Shown here in pieces: positions 47,206 to 55,770 of a stretch of 64,000 bases of DNA. Positions within the stretch are counted from its first letter, which is position 1. Each line of letters starts with the position of its first letter. The stretch covers positions 1-64,000 of the forward strand of contig DATGZN010000104.1 of NCBI GenBank assembly GCA_035297145.1, written 5' to 3'. Below the pieces are notes generated by a model, which was given only the letters and a program-made list of their open reading frames with translations, was not told where the DNA came from and ran no database searches. The translations under genes and the position numbers were made by a program. The stretch is from QHXW01 sp035297145 (GTDB lineage Bacteria; Acidobacteriota; Terriglobia; Bryobacterales; Bryobacteraceae).

Positions 47206-47235
47206 GGCCATTCGGTAACATGTTACCGTATGGCC
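47206..47235. promoter_or_regulatory. 30-bp palindrome overlapping a start codon
   Basis: The two 15-base halves centred at 47220.5 are GGCCATTCGGTAACA and TGTTACCGTATGGCC. They are reverse complements except for a single T/T pair. The ATG at 47230-47232 lies in the right arm. It could be a protein-binding operator or an mRNA hairpin that hides the start. Confidence 0.6.
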
Positions 47236-48999
47236 AAAGTCGATTCGAGGCTGCGCGAATCCATTCTTGTAAGCGCTCTGTCTGCTATTTTTGCTGCCGC
47301 TGTCTCACTTGCAGTAGCCGCGCAGGGAGCTGCCGGACCAGTCGCGAAGATTCTGTACCCTGCGCAGGATTCCGTCTTACCAGTCGCGGGTTACTTGCAC
47401 ACCTACCTGGCCGTGGAAACTAACGAGGACTGCCTGTGCCGCTCCGCCGAACGCGACGTGGCATTTGAAGCCATGGACCCGTTTACGAACTCCAACATGG
47501 GGCGGTATCACACTCAGTATATTAAGACCGAGCTTGGACAGCATTACACGGTCTATGTCAGGTGCCAGGATGGAAGTCAGAGTATAAGCCCCCCGGTAAC
47601 TGTATCATTTAGCACAGCGAATGCGCCCAGTGGTGTACCGGCCAATCTAGTTGCAATGGCGACATCGCCCACCAATGTGCTGCTCGGCTGGAGCATTCCA
47701 GATCCCAAAACCACTCAGTTTAAGATATATCGTGACGGCAGTTTGATAGCGAAACAGTCAGCAGACTCCCTGCATTACGTTGACACCAACCTGCAACCGG
47801 GCACCTCCTATCGGTATGCCGTGTCCGCTGTCATAGGACATGAGGGCCCCAAAAGCCCGGAAGCTTTTACCATTACTCTGCCTGCGTCTGTGGATGACCA
47901 TCCCTATCCTCCAGCAATGTTAGATAGCTTTGAAGAGGGCCTGAGGATGATGAATCCCGCTTCCGAGCCACACAACCAACACCTATGGCAAGATGTGTGC
48001 CCGCCGGGTGCCTGCAGTCAAGCTAGTATTGCGGTCACGACCGAAGACTCTCACGACGGAGGTGCCAGCCTGAAATATGAATTAACGGATGCCTTGGCGG
48101 GAAATGCTCCGCATGGCAGCAGCGCCTATCTTCGGTTCCGCCCCGAGACAGACATCGACTACGGGCGACACAATGCAAGCGAATACATCACCTCCGGAAA
48201 TTGGAAGTTTGACACATACAACCGGATGAGATTCTGGGTAAAGGTGCCGCCTGCGTTCGCGAAGGAGTTCAAAGCAGGCTGGGGGCGCGGTAACATGAAT
48301 GTCGGCACTTACATCAGATCCTCTCACGGCAGGCTGAGGAATTCTGGAGCCGAGGAATCTGGAATAGGTGGTGGACATGACTATCACGGTTTCAATATTC
48401 CGTACACGGGCGCCTGGCATCAGATCATTCTGGACATGCATCCCAGCCATTCACGTGGCGGCCCTGGTTGGGTGGAGTGGGGGAACACACCGTACCCGAC
48501 GGGTGAGAACGGGTTCAATTACTTCGATGCGCTTACCCTGTTCTATGTCGACTTTATCGGACTAGCAGGCGGCTATCATGCGCTGTCAAAATACCCGGCG
48601 GAGTTCTATTTCGATGATTTTGAATTTTACAAGGATACCAATCCGGAGAACGTGGACCAGGTGTACAGCCTCAATGGTGTGTACGTACCGGCGGACAATC
48701 GAATCTATGTTGGCTGGAGCCATCCTAAATACGACGAGAAAACGAAGTATGAGGTACGATACGCATTTGAGGATATCTATTCGCTGCCGAATAAGTGGAA
48801 CGGTGCGGCGCCCGCGCCAAAAGGCACGGTATCTCCGGCCGGCGGAGCCTACAATCTTATGGAATACATCACAAGGGACATCAAGGTCACAGGCCATGAC
48901 ACGATCTACATTGCAATCAAGCCTGGAAATTCGGCTTTGTTCCGCGAGATCGCTTTACCGGTAAGCCCGCACAGCCCTGCGCACTCACAAAAGCCCTAG
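47230..48999 (+). CDS. Secreted protein with fibronectin type III domain, unknown function
   Basis: The 589-residue protein has a signal-like N-terminus (ILVSALSAIFAAAVSLAVAA). The first domain (about residues 40-135), with TNEDCLCRSAERDVAFEAM and YTVYVRCQDGSQSISPP, resembles an Ig-like 'TNE..CRYS..YVRCQD' type found in secreted proteins. A canonical FN3 domain follows (about 138-225; VLLGWSIPDPKTTQFKIYRD and NLQPGTSYRYAVSAV). The rest (about 240-480, IILDMHPSHSRGGPGWVEWG) looks like a beta-sandwich carbohydrate-binding or lyase-like fold, but I cannot name it. No Shine-Dalgarno is visible, and a palindrome covers the start. It is the only plus-strand gene between 43 and 55 kb. Confidence 0.7.
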   Translation: MAKVDSRLRESILVSALSAIFAAAVSLAVAAQGAAGPVAKILYPAQDSVLPVAGYLHTYLAVETNEDCLCRSAERDVAFEAMDPFTNSNMGRYHTQYIKTELGQHYTVYVRCQDGSQSISPPVTVSFSTANAPSGVPANLVAMATSPTNVLLGWSIPDPKTTQFKIYRDGSLIAKQSADSLHYVDTNLQPGTSYRYAVSAVIGHEGPKSPEAFTITLPASVDDHPYPPAMLDSFEEGLRMMNPASEPHNQHLWQDVCPPGACSQASIAVTTEDSHDGGASLKYELTDALAGNAPHGSSAYLRFRPETDIDYGRHNASEYITSGNWKFDTYNRMRFWVKVPPAFAKEFKAGWGRGNMNVGTYIRSSHGRLRNSGAEESGIGGGHDYHGFNIPYTGAWHQIILDMHPSHSRGGPGWVEWGNTPYPTGENGFNYFDALTLFYVDFIGLAGGYHALSKYPAEFYFDDFEFYKDTNPENVDQVYSLNGVYVPADNRIYVGWSHPKYDEKTKYEVRYAFEDIYSLPNKWNGAAPAPKGTVSPAGGAYNLMEYITRDIKVTGHDTIYIAIKPGNSALFREIALPVSPHSPAHSQKP

Positions 49000-49048
49000 C
49001 CAGGGTGAAGTGGACGAAGCAGAAACGGCAAGAGAAAAAAGTGCGCAG

Positions 49049-50923
49049 TCACGCCACCGGTTCGAAGGACGTCGCCTGTGACAGTGGTGACGTGACAAAC
49101 TGGCGATACCACTGATCGAAGACCAATAAAGCGTAAATCTGCTGGCTGCGATCCTGGTGTTCGTGAGCCGAGAGGAGCCGTTCGATTTCCTGGCGCGAAA
49201 AAATCTGTTTGACGGCGCCTTCGGTGGCGAGAAGGGTTTCGCGCGCGAAACCGGCCAGGTCGTCGCGGAACCAGGACCGTGTGGGCACGGGGAAGCCCTG
49301 CTTTTCGCGATGGACGATCTGGCGCGGGAGCAGCGGCTCCACCAATTTTTTCAAGAGATACTTGGGTGTCTTGCCGCGAAGCTTCAGGTGATCGGGGAGG
49401 CGCATGCCGAATTCCACGAGTTTATGGTCGAGGAATGGCACACGCAATTCCAACGAATGCGCCATGCTCATGCGGTCGGCTTTGACCAGCAAATCGTCGG
49501 CCAGCCAGGTCTTCAGATCCAGGTAAGACATTCGCGCCAGAGGCGTGAGCTTGTGGGAACGCTGGTAGGCGGCGCTAACTGCTTCAGCCACGGGTTCTGA
49601 CGAGTGAAGCGACGGCAGCAGGCGAGCCGCCTGCTCTCTAGTAAACGTGCTGCTTACACCGCCGTAACGCATTTCGAGCGGACGGCCCAACATGGCCGCA
49701 TATTTCCTGGCCTTCCCATCCCGGGCGAACCGCATTAGAAGAGAGCCAGCGACGCTGGCCAGCGGCAAATGGTTCAGCTTCTCGAATGTGAGCATACGGG
49801 CGTACGACGGATACCCGGCGAAAATCTCATCCGACCCCTCTCCGGAAAGCGCCACGGTAACTTTCTTGCGAGCAAATTGCGACAGGTAATAAAGAGGAAT
49901 GGATGCCTCGTCGCCTACGGGTTCGTCCATGTTCCATACGATTTGCGGCAAGGAATCCCGAAACCTGGATGCCGTGAGCTCGAGCGGGTAGTGATCCGTG
50001 GCAAAATGGTCGGCCACGATCTTTGCATATCCCAACTCGCTCTCTTTGGTGTTGTAACCGATCGAGAAGGTCTTGATGTCGGAGACTCCCATCTTATGCA
50101 TGAGAGCCACGACCGAGCTGGAATCGAGACCGCCGGAGAGGAATGCGCCTAGCGGCACGTCAGAGATCAGATGACTCTTCACGCAGTTCTGGAGCAGATC
50201 CTCCAGCTCTTCGAGAGCCTCCGGCTCGGAGAGATTCCGCGGTTCTTCGAGGGGTACGTCCCAATACTGCTCGATCTTCACCTGGTCGCGGTGTAGAGCG
50301 ATGGTGTGGCCGGCCTGGAGTTTCTTGACCGACCGCAGCATCGTGCGGGGACCTATTACGTAGCGATGGAGCAGGTACTCGGCGAGCGCGGTCTCATCCA
50401 GCTCGCGAGTCAACTGCGGAAGCTGGAGAAGCGATTTCATTTCGGAAGCGAAAGCAAAGCTCTCGCGATCGAGATAGTAATAGAAAGGCTTGATGCCCAG
50501 CCGGTCGCGCGCACCGAATAGGACCTGCCGCCGGGAGTCCCAGAGCGCGAAGGCAAACATGCCGCGCAGGTGATCGACGCAGCGCTCGCCGTACTCTTCC
50601 CAAGCGTGGACGATGGTCTCGGTGTCAGACCGCGTACGAAAACGGTAGCCACGCGCGATGAGTCGGTCGCGCAGCTCCATGAAGTTGTAGATTTCGCCGT
50701 TGAAGATCAGGAACACGGTCCCGTCTTCGTTGGACATGGGCTGGTGTCCGCCCGAGAGGTCGATGATGCTGAGGCGATTGAAGGCGAGGCCGACATTGCC
50801 GCTGGTCCACAGTCCTTTGTCGTCAGGACCGCGGTGCACCGCGGCGGCGCGCATGCGGTCGAGCAAGGCTTCGTCTACGGGACGCAGCGGATCGAAATGA
50901 TAGAGGCCATTAATTCCGCACAT
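49049..50923 (-). CDS. asnB: Asparagine synthase (glutamine-hydrolysing) type amidotransferase, exosortase-locus type
   Basis: The 624-residue protein has the N-terminal glutaminase domain with catalytic Cys2 (MCGINGLYHFDPLRP), NRLSIIDLSGGHQPMSNEDG and FNGEIYNF. The C-terminal synthetase domain has the PP-loop motif FLSGGLDSSSVVALM. Glutamine-derived ammonia is transferred to an acid, giving an amide. In polysaccharide loci of the EPS/exosortase type a close AsnB relative is common and may amidate a uronic acid or peptide component instead of free aspartate. That is an inference from context. It is followed upstream by a methyltransferase gene on the same strand. Confidence 0.88.
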   Translation of the reverse strand: MCGINGLYHFDPLRPVDEALLDRMRAAAVHRGPDDKGLWTSGNVGLAFNRLSIIDLSGGHQPMSNEDGTVFLIFNGEIYNFMELRDRLIARGYRFRTRSDTETIVHAWEEYGERCVDHLRGMFAFALWDSRRQVLFGARDRLGIKPFYYYLDRESFAFASEMKSLLQLPQLTRELDETALAEYLLHRYVIGPRTMLRSVKKLQAGHTIALHRDQVKIEQYWDVPLEEPRNLSEPEALEELEDLLQNCVKSHLISDVPLGAFLSGGLDSSSVVALMHKMGVSDIKTFSIGYNTKESELGYAKIVADHFATDHYPLELTASRFRDSLPQIVWNMDEPVGDEASIPLYYLSQFARKKVTVALSGEGSDEIFAGYPSYARMLTFEKLNHLPLASVAGSLLMRFARDGKARKYAAMLGRPLEMRYGGVSSTFTREQAARLLPSLHSSEPVAEAVSAAYQRSHKLTPLARMSYLDLKTWLADDLLVKADRMSMAHSLELRVPFLDHKLVEFGMRLPDHLKLRGKTPKYLLKKLVEPLLPRQIVHREKQGFPVPTRSWFRDDLAGFARETLLATEGAVKQIFSRQEIERLLSAHEHQDRSQQIYALLVFDQWYRQFVTSPLSQATSFEPVA

Positions 50924-50944
50924 GTCAATGGAGACTTTCCTGGC

Positions 50945-51652
50945 CTATTTGATGGCCTCGACGATTAAGAAATTCGATACCTCGACTGCCGCGACTTCGG
51001 GAATCCGGCTGTTGTGAAAGGCCCGCCGCTCTACCTGCTTGAATCCTTTCTGCTCAAGCAACTCTATGAGCTGCACTTCGTCCCACTGCCACTTGTGCTT
51101 GTGACCCATGGAGCCGAGCCAGACCCTCTTCGTGCAGATCTCGTTGAAATAAAGCTGCACGATGGCGCGGAGCGGTTGAGCAGTGCGCGAATCACGGGGC
51201 AGCGAGCGAACCTGATCGTATGTATCCAAATATTTTTGCCAGAACGCGGGGCCATCGGGAACACACAAACGCAAGACTCCCCCCGGCTGGAGGACCCGGT
51301 AGCATTCCGCTGTGGTCTTCTCTGCGTCCGGATACTCGAAATGCTCCCACAGCTCGCCAGAGTAAATGCAGGAAATCGAATTGTCCGGATAGGGCAGACC
51401 GTGCAGAATATTCAGATATTTGGTATGCGGCCCAAACTCCGTAGGAGAGATCAGGCCAGCCTTGGTAAAGAAACGGTCCAAGACGTTCAGTTTAGCGGAG
51501 AGGAAGGCCCGGTTGCTCCCGTCAATGTTAACCCAGCCGGCGGGCTGCACCGGCCCGCATCCCAGATTCAGCTTCAATCCGGAACGTAGACTCTGCTCCA
51601 TTTTCATTTTTGCGGACAGGCGCGAATCAGCCGTGGGTTGAACTCTCACCAT
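50945..51652 (-). CDS. Class I SAM-dependent methyltransferase
   Basis: The 235-residue protein contains motif I LKLNLGCGPVQPAGWVNIDG and the post-motif SCIYSGELWEHFEYPDAEKT. The LQPGGVLRLCVPDGP strand also fits a Methyltransf_11-type fold. It lies between a GT4 gene and asnB on the same strand with 24 and 21 bp gaps, so it belongs to the same transcription unit. Its target is probably a sugar or aglycone of the polysaccharide, but nothing identifies it. The start may be one of several close Met codons. Confidence 0.8.
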   Translation of the reverse strand: MVRVQPTADSRLSAKMKMEQSLRSGLKLNLGCGPVQPAGWVNIDGSNRAFLSAKLNVLDRFFTKAGLISPTEFGPHTKYLNILHGLPYPDNSISCIYSGELWEHFEYPDAEKTTAECYRVLQPGGVLRLCVPDGPAFWQKYLDTYDQVRSLPRDSRTAQPLRAIVQLYFNEICTKRVWLGSMGHKHKWQWDEVQLIELLEQKGFKQVERRAFHNSRIPEVAAVEVSNFLIVEAIK

Positions 51653-51676
51653 CGCCGATTGTAGGTGGCGTGGGAT

Positions 51677-52966
51677 TCACAGCCCGGTTCCTTCGATTCT
51701 AAACGACTTGCCGTACGCCACCTTTTTCACGGCTTCGCGCATCACTGCCGCGACCTCGCCGGCCACGCAATCCCACGATCGAGCTTGCCCCCACGAGGCG
51801 ATCTCCGCGCGGTTCCAGGAGCGCTGTAAAGCGTCGCACAGCGCATTCGTGAGCGCATCCTGGTTGCGGGCGGGCACTACCAGCCCGTATCGCTCGGACG
51901 GAATCATATCCGGCACGCTTCCGACCGCGGATGCGACCACCGGCGTTCCACAGGCGAGAGCTTCGTGGACGACATTGGGCCAGCCTTCGGTGTAACTGGC
52001 GAGACAAACAACATCGGCGGCGGCAGCCAGTTCCGCCAGCGAGTCACGGTCTACCCATCCGGCGAAGCGGACGCTCCGCACCAAACCAAGGCCGGCCACA
52101 AGCTGCCGCAGTTCGCGGTCGTAGGGTCGGCCGCCGCGCGCTACGCCTCCGGCGATTATCGCTTGTGCCGCAATGCCGCGCTCAGCGAGACCTTGGACGG
52201 CTCGGATCACCATGTGGTGTCCTTTGGCTTCGATCAGCTCACCCGCCGAGAGAATGAGCTTGCCATCGGCAGGGATTCCGTGTTTGGTCCGGCATTCGGA
52301 GCGGTCGCGAGGATGAAACGTAGCGGTGTCGATGCCGTTTGGAATAACAGTGACGCGGCTGCGGTCGGCGCCGAGTTCCACAGCAAAATCCCCGAGGGGG
52401 CGTGAAACGGCCACGATGCGGCTCGCCCGCCGCACTGCCCAGGCGATGCACGCGCGGCGCGGACGCGATTGGCTGAACACGGGCTCGCTGCCACGCAGAG
52501 TAATCGTAAACGGGCAACCCAGGCTTCCCGAGAGCAGGGCCGCGGCCACACCCTCCGGGTACGCAAAATGCGCATCGATCATGTCAATCGGGAAACGCCG
52601 GCGCAGGCGCATGACCAGCCCCAGCAGTCTCACAAAAAGCGCGGCCGGCGTTGCGGGCGTACCGCCTGGCGGATAAAACCAGGTGGGACGCAAAACCTCA
52701 ACCGGCCCCTCCTGGCAGGACCGTGGGATCGCCGCGCGCTTGAGCACCTTTTTCAATCCGTAGTTGATCATGGGAACCGGCGCGATTACCTTTACGTTCT
52801 CCACGCGCCCCAGGTGCGCCAGACGGTCACGAACAAAAAGGCCGAGACCCGGCTCCAGCGGGTTCGGATAGACGGTGCTGAGACTCAAAACGTTCAAACG
52901 GCCACCGGGTGTTCGATCAGCAATCAACCGAGCTGATGCGACGGGTCCCGTCCCCCCAATGTCCAT
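51677..52966 (-). CDS. Glycosyltransferase family 4
   Basis: The 429-residue GT-B protein has acceptor-side motifs LNVLSLSTVYPNPLEPGLGL and IDMIDAHFAYPEGVAAALL. On the donor side it has LILSAGELIEAKGHHMVIRA and the nucleotide-sugar site SYTEGWPNVVHEALACGTPV. These are GT4 hallmarks. The 5' end overlaps the end of the flippase gene by 43 bp, so the two are translationally coupled. The start could also be further inside. Confidence 0.85.
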   Translation of the reverse strand: MDIGGTGPVASARLIADRTPGGRLNVLSLSTVYPNPLEPGLGLFVRDRLAHLGRVENVKVIAPVPMINYGLKKVLKRAAIPRSCQEGPVEVLRPTWFYPPGGTPATPAALFVRLLGLVMRLRRRFPIDMIDAHFAYPEGVAAALLSGSLGCPFTITLRGSEPVFSQSRPRRACIAWAVRRASRIVAVSRPLGDFAVELGADRSRVTVIPNGIDTATFHPRDRSECRTKHGIPADGKLILSAGELIEAKGHHMVIRAVQGLAERGIAAQAIIAGGVARGGRPYDRELRQLVAGLGLVRSVRFAGWVDRDSLAELAAAADVVCLASYTEGWPNVVHEALACGTPVVASAVGSVPDMIPSERYGLVVPARNQDALTNALCDALQRSWNRAEIASWGQARSWDCVAGEVAAVMREAVKKVAYGKSFRIEGTGL

Positions 52967-54501
52967 ATCGTCTGCCGTTCCTCATTGGTAAGGCCGAGGG
53001 CCACAATCACGCTTAGCCCGGCGAGGGCTGCCACCCCGACTTCGGAGAAGAAGATCGGCCAAACCGCTGGCGGATAGACGGTAACCATCCACTTGCTCAA
53101 AATGAAAATGATGCCTCCGCACAAAAAGGGCCGGCCGAGCCCACGCATCGCATATTCCGTAAACGAGATCTGAGAGGTGCGGAGGACGTAGACCGGTAGC
53201 AGAATCGCGTGCGTTACGAGCAACGGAATCATCGTGCCTAACGCCACGCCCAGCAGTGCATATCGATGTACCAGCAGGATGCTGAGACCCAGATTCGCCA
53301 CTGCTTCTCCGATGCTGAGCCACACCAGGTATCGCTGGATGCGCATAGCGAACAACAATTGCCACGAGATACTTTGCAGCAGCCGCGGGAAATACGCGCA
53401 TAGCAGCACCATCATGACCACGTCGCTTCGGTACGTGAACGGCCCCGACACATAGGCGTCGCCCAGCCACAGGCGGATGAAGCTTCCGCCGAATACGAAC
53501 AAATACGCAACCACGCTAGTCGTCATCAGGCCGCTTAATCGTACTCCAAGCAGGTATAGCCGCTTTAACTCTTGTCCGTCACCTCGGGAATGCTCGTGCG
53601 TCAGATGCGGAGTGAAAGCCCGGGTCACGGCGGAGACTCCGTAGAAACAATACTGCACCAAGACGCTGCCAATGCTGAAGTACGTGATCCACTTGACACC
53701 CAGGAACAACCCGACTACAAACGAGTCTGTGCGATAGATGATCAAACCAGCAACATTGATAAATGCATTCTTGCCGCCATAGGCCCCCAGTTCCCGAAGC
53801 CGCGCCATGTTGAAGAATCCTTGTGCGGGGAATGGCGCTCCGATCTTCTTGGAGCAAATGATGCACGTAACCCAGTTCAGGATCCGTCCCAAAGCAAGCG
53901 CAATGGCCAAGCCGATCAAGCCGCCACCCCTCTTGATCAAAACCCAAGAGGCTATAGCCACGGCCAGCCGCATGCTTACCTCGTTGATGTTCACGACATC
54001 CATACGCCGGTGGCCCACCAGGGATGCGCCAAAGACTGCCATGGGGAAACCGGCTCCGATCGTCAGCGTCATGATCGTCAAAGCCACGCGAATTTCCGTC
54101 AGGTTCACGCCCTGTGTTTTGAAGATGTGCGGGAATGCATAGATCAAACCGGAGCCGAGGGCAACCACGACGAGGCCTATAGCCGCAAGAGCGCCCATCG
54201 CGGTAGTCAATGTTTCCTGAGCGGCACGGCGATCGTCCGTCCCGATGTATCGCGCCACGTAATGACTGACAGCGCCGCCGATCCCGATATCCAGCAGGCT
54301 GTAGTAGCCGATCAGGTCGGCTACTAGCGACCAAACGCCGTATCGCGCATCTCCCAGGCCGTGGATGATGACCGGTGAAACCAGAAAGGCAATCACCGCG
54401 GAGATGACGTAGCCTCCAACATTGGAGAAAACGTTGATGCTCAACCGGGCTGAATTGTCTGTTCTCACCGCTATCGTCGTCAAATGGTACCTCGGGAGCA
54501 C
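52924..54501 (-). CDS. Wzx-type oligosaccharide flippase, second copy
   Basis: This 525-residue protein has about 12 to 14 hydrophobic segments and the family start SARLSINVFSNVGGYVISAV. The short hydrophilic loop GLGDARYGVWSLVADLIGYY is typical of MOP-superfamily flippases. It differs clearly from the flippase at 34506-35999, so the locus may assemble two polysaccharides, or use one flippase per lipid-linked precursor. The 3' end overlaps the next GT4 gene. Confidence 0.85.
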   Translation of the reverse strand: MLPRYHLTTIAVRTDNSARLSINVFSNVGGYVISAVIAFLVSPVIIHGLGDARYGVWSLVADLIGYYSLLDIGIGGAVSHYVARYIGTDDRRAAQETLTTAMGALAAIGLVVVALGSGLIYAFPHIFKTQGVNLTEIRVALTIMTLTIGAGFPMAVFGASLVGHRRMDVVNINEVSMRLAVAIASWVLIKRGGGLIGLAIALALGRILNWVTCIICSKKIGAPFPAQGFFNMARLRELGAYGGKNAFINVAGLIIYRTDSFVVGLFLGVKWITYFSIGSVLVQYCFYGVSAVTRAFTPHLTHEHSRGDGQELKRLYLLGVRLSGLMTTSVVAYLFVFGGSFIRLWLGDAYVSGPFTYRSDVVMMVLLCAYFPRLLQSISWQLLFAMRIQRYLVWLSIGEAVANLGLSILLVHRYALLGVALGTMIPLLVTHAILLPVYVLRTSQISFTEYAMRGLGRPFLCGGIIFILSKWMVTVYPPAVWPIFFSEVGVAALAGLSVIVALGLTNEERQTIWTLGGRDPSHQLG

Positions 54502-54594
54502 CCCAGGGCGTCGAACACCATGGTCAACGTCGATTGGCTCGCTCCAGCCAATGCCATGAATCGGCCGGTGTATTGATGCACGCCGGACATAGCG

Positions 54595-55770
54595 TCAGCG
54601 TGACGGCATCGAATTGCCATTCAGAAGCTGAAGGAACAGATTCTCGTAGTCGGTCGTCATTTTCGTCAGCGAATAATCCCTCAGCGCGGCGGCCCGCCCT
54701 TGCTCGCCCATCCGGGCGCGGCCTTCTGTTTCCATCGCCTGGCACATGGTCCGCGCCAGAGCCGCCGGTTGTGCCGGCGGGCATAGCCAGCCACAATCCG
54801 CATCTTCCACCAGCCGGACGACTCCGCCGACGCTGGTGGCTACGATAGGCAACCCGGCGGCCATGGCCTCCAGTACGGTTAGTGGCAATCCCTCACTGAG
54901 TGAAGACATGACGAAGGTATCCAATTGAGCCAAAAATTCGGGAATGTCCCGACTGAACCCGCGGAAACAAACCGCCTCGCTTACTCCTAGAGCTCGGGCA
55001 TGTTCTTCCAGGTCTTCCCTAAGTTCTCCGTCGCCCAGGATCTCCAGCCGGCAATGCGGATTGCCGCGAAATACCATGGCAAACGCCTCCAGCAAGGTGC
55101 GTTGGTCCTTCACAGGAACCAGACGGCCGACAGTGCCAAACACGAATCGGCCATCGGCCGGCCGAGCTTTGATGCTCAAGAATCTCTCGAGCTCGATACC
55201 GTTACTGATGACAGTGGTTTTCCCCTTGTCCAGGAGATAACGGGTACGAAGGGTCTCCCCGACAATGGGGCAGACCCCGACCATGCGGTCCGTCATCAGG
55301 CACGACGCCCAGAACAAAGCTTTGGCCCAGCTCGCCATGTCGAGTGTGCTGATTCCGTGAACCGTATTCACCACCGCGCGAGCACCGCCGAGACGGCCTG
55401 CCAGGGCGCCGTAATGATGGACGAGGGGGTTGTGGGTATGGACCACATCGGTCTTCCATTCGCGGATGCGAGCGATGAGTGCCCTCATCGTGTTGTTCGA
55501 AAAACCGTCACTCTTGAGTAGCGGTACTAACTCCACTCCAGCTTTCTGAAACCGCTCCACCGGAATAGGCATGGTACCCAGATCGCGGAGACAGACGATC
55601 CGAACCGAAGCCCCTCGCGCCCGAAGGTTCAATGCTAAGGTCGCCGCCATTCGTTCCGCGCCGCCGGTATCCAGCGAGTTGACCAGTTCAACGATATTCA
55701 AACCACATCCGCTCCTGGTGTTCCCATGGCCGGAAATGGCCGCCGGATGTGTCACCATAGGTGGTTCCAT
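54595..55770 (-). CDS. Glycosyltransferase family 4
   Basis: The 391-residue protein has LNIVELVNSLDTGGAERMAA near the N-terminus, VVHTHNPLVHHYGALAGRLG, the donor domain start FGTVGRLVPVKDQRTLLEAF and the nucleotide-sugar motif SSLSEGLPLTVLEAMAAGLP. These are GT4 features, close to those in cps/eps clusters. It is divergent from the glycosyltransferase at 55769. The two start codons are next to each other, so their promoters must lie inside each other's coding sequence or transcripts overlap. A later start is possible. Confidence 0.85.
   Translation of the reverse strand: MEPPMVTHPAAISGHGNTRSGCGLNIVELVNSLDTGGAERMAATLALNLRARGASVRIVCLRDLGTMPIPVERFQKAGVELVPLLKSDGFSNNTMRALIARIREWKTDVVHTHNPLVHHYGALAGRLGGARAVVNTVHGISTLDMASWAKALFWASCLMTDRMVGVCPIVGETLRTRYLLDKGKTTVISNGIELERFLSIKARPADGRFVFGTVGRLVPVKDQRTLLEAFAMVFRGNPHCRLEILGDGELREDLEEHARALGVSEAVCFRGFSRDIPEFLAQLDTFVMSSLSEGLPLTVLEAMAAGLPIVATSVGGVVRLVEDADCGWLCPPAQPAALARTMCQAMETEGRARMGEQGRAAALRDYSLTKMTTDYENLFLQLLNGNSMPSR

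Noticed and set aside
54524..54796. Small minus-strand frame downstream of the GT4 gene
   Set aside because: It overlaps the GT4 gene in another frame and has no recognisable features.
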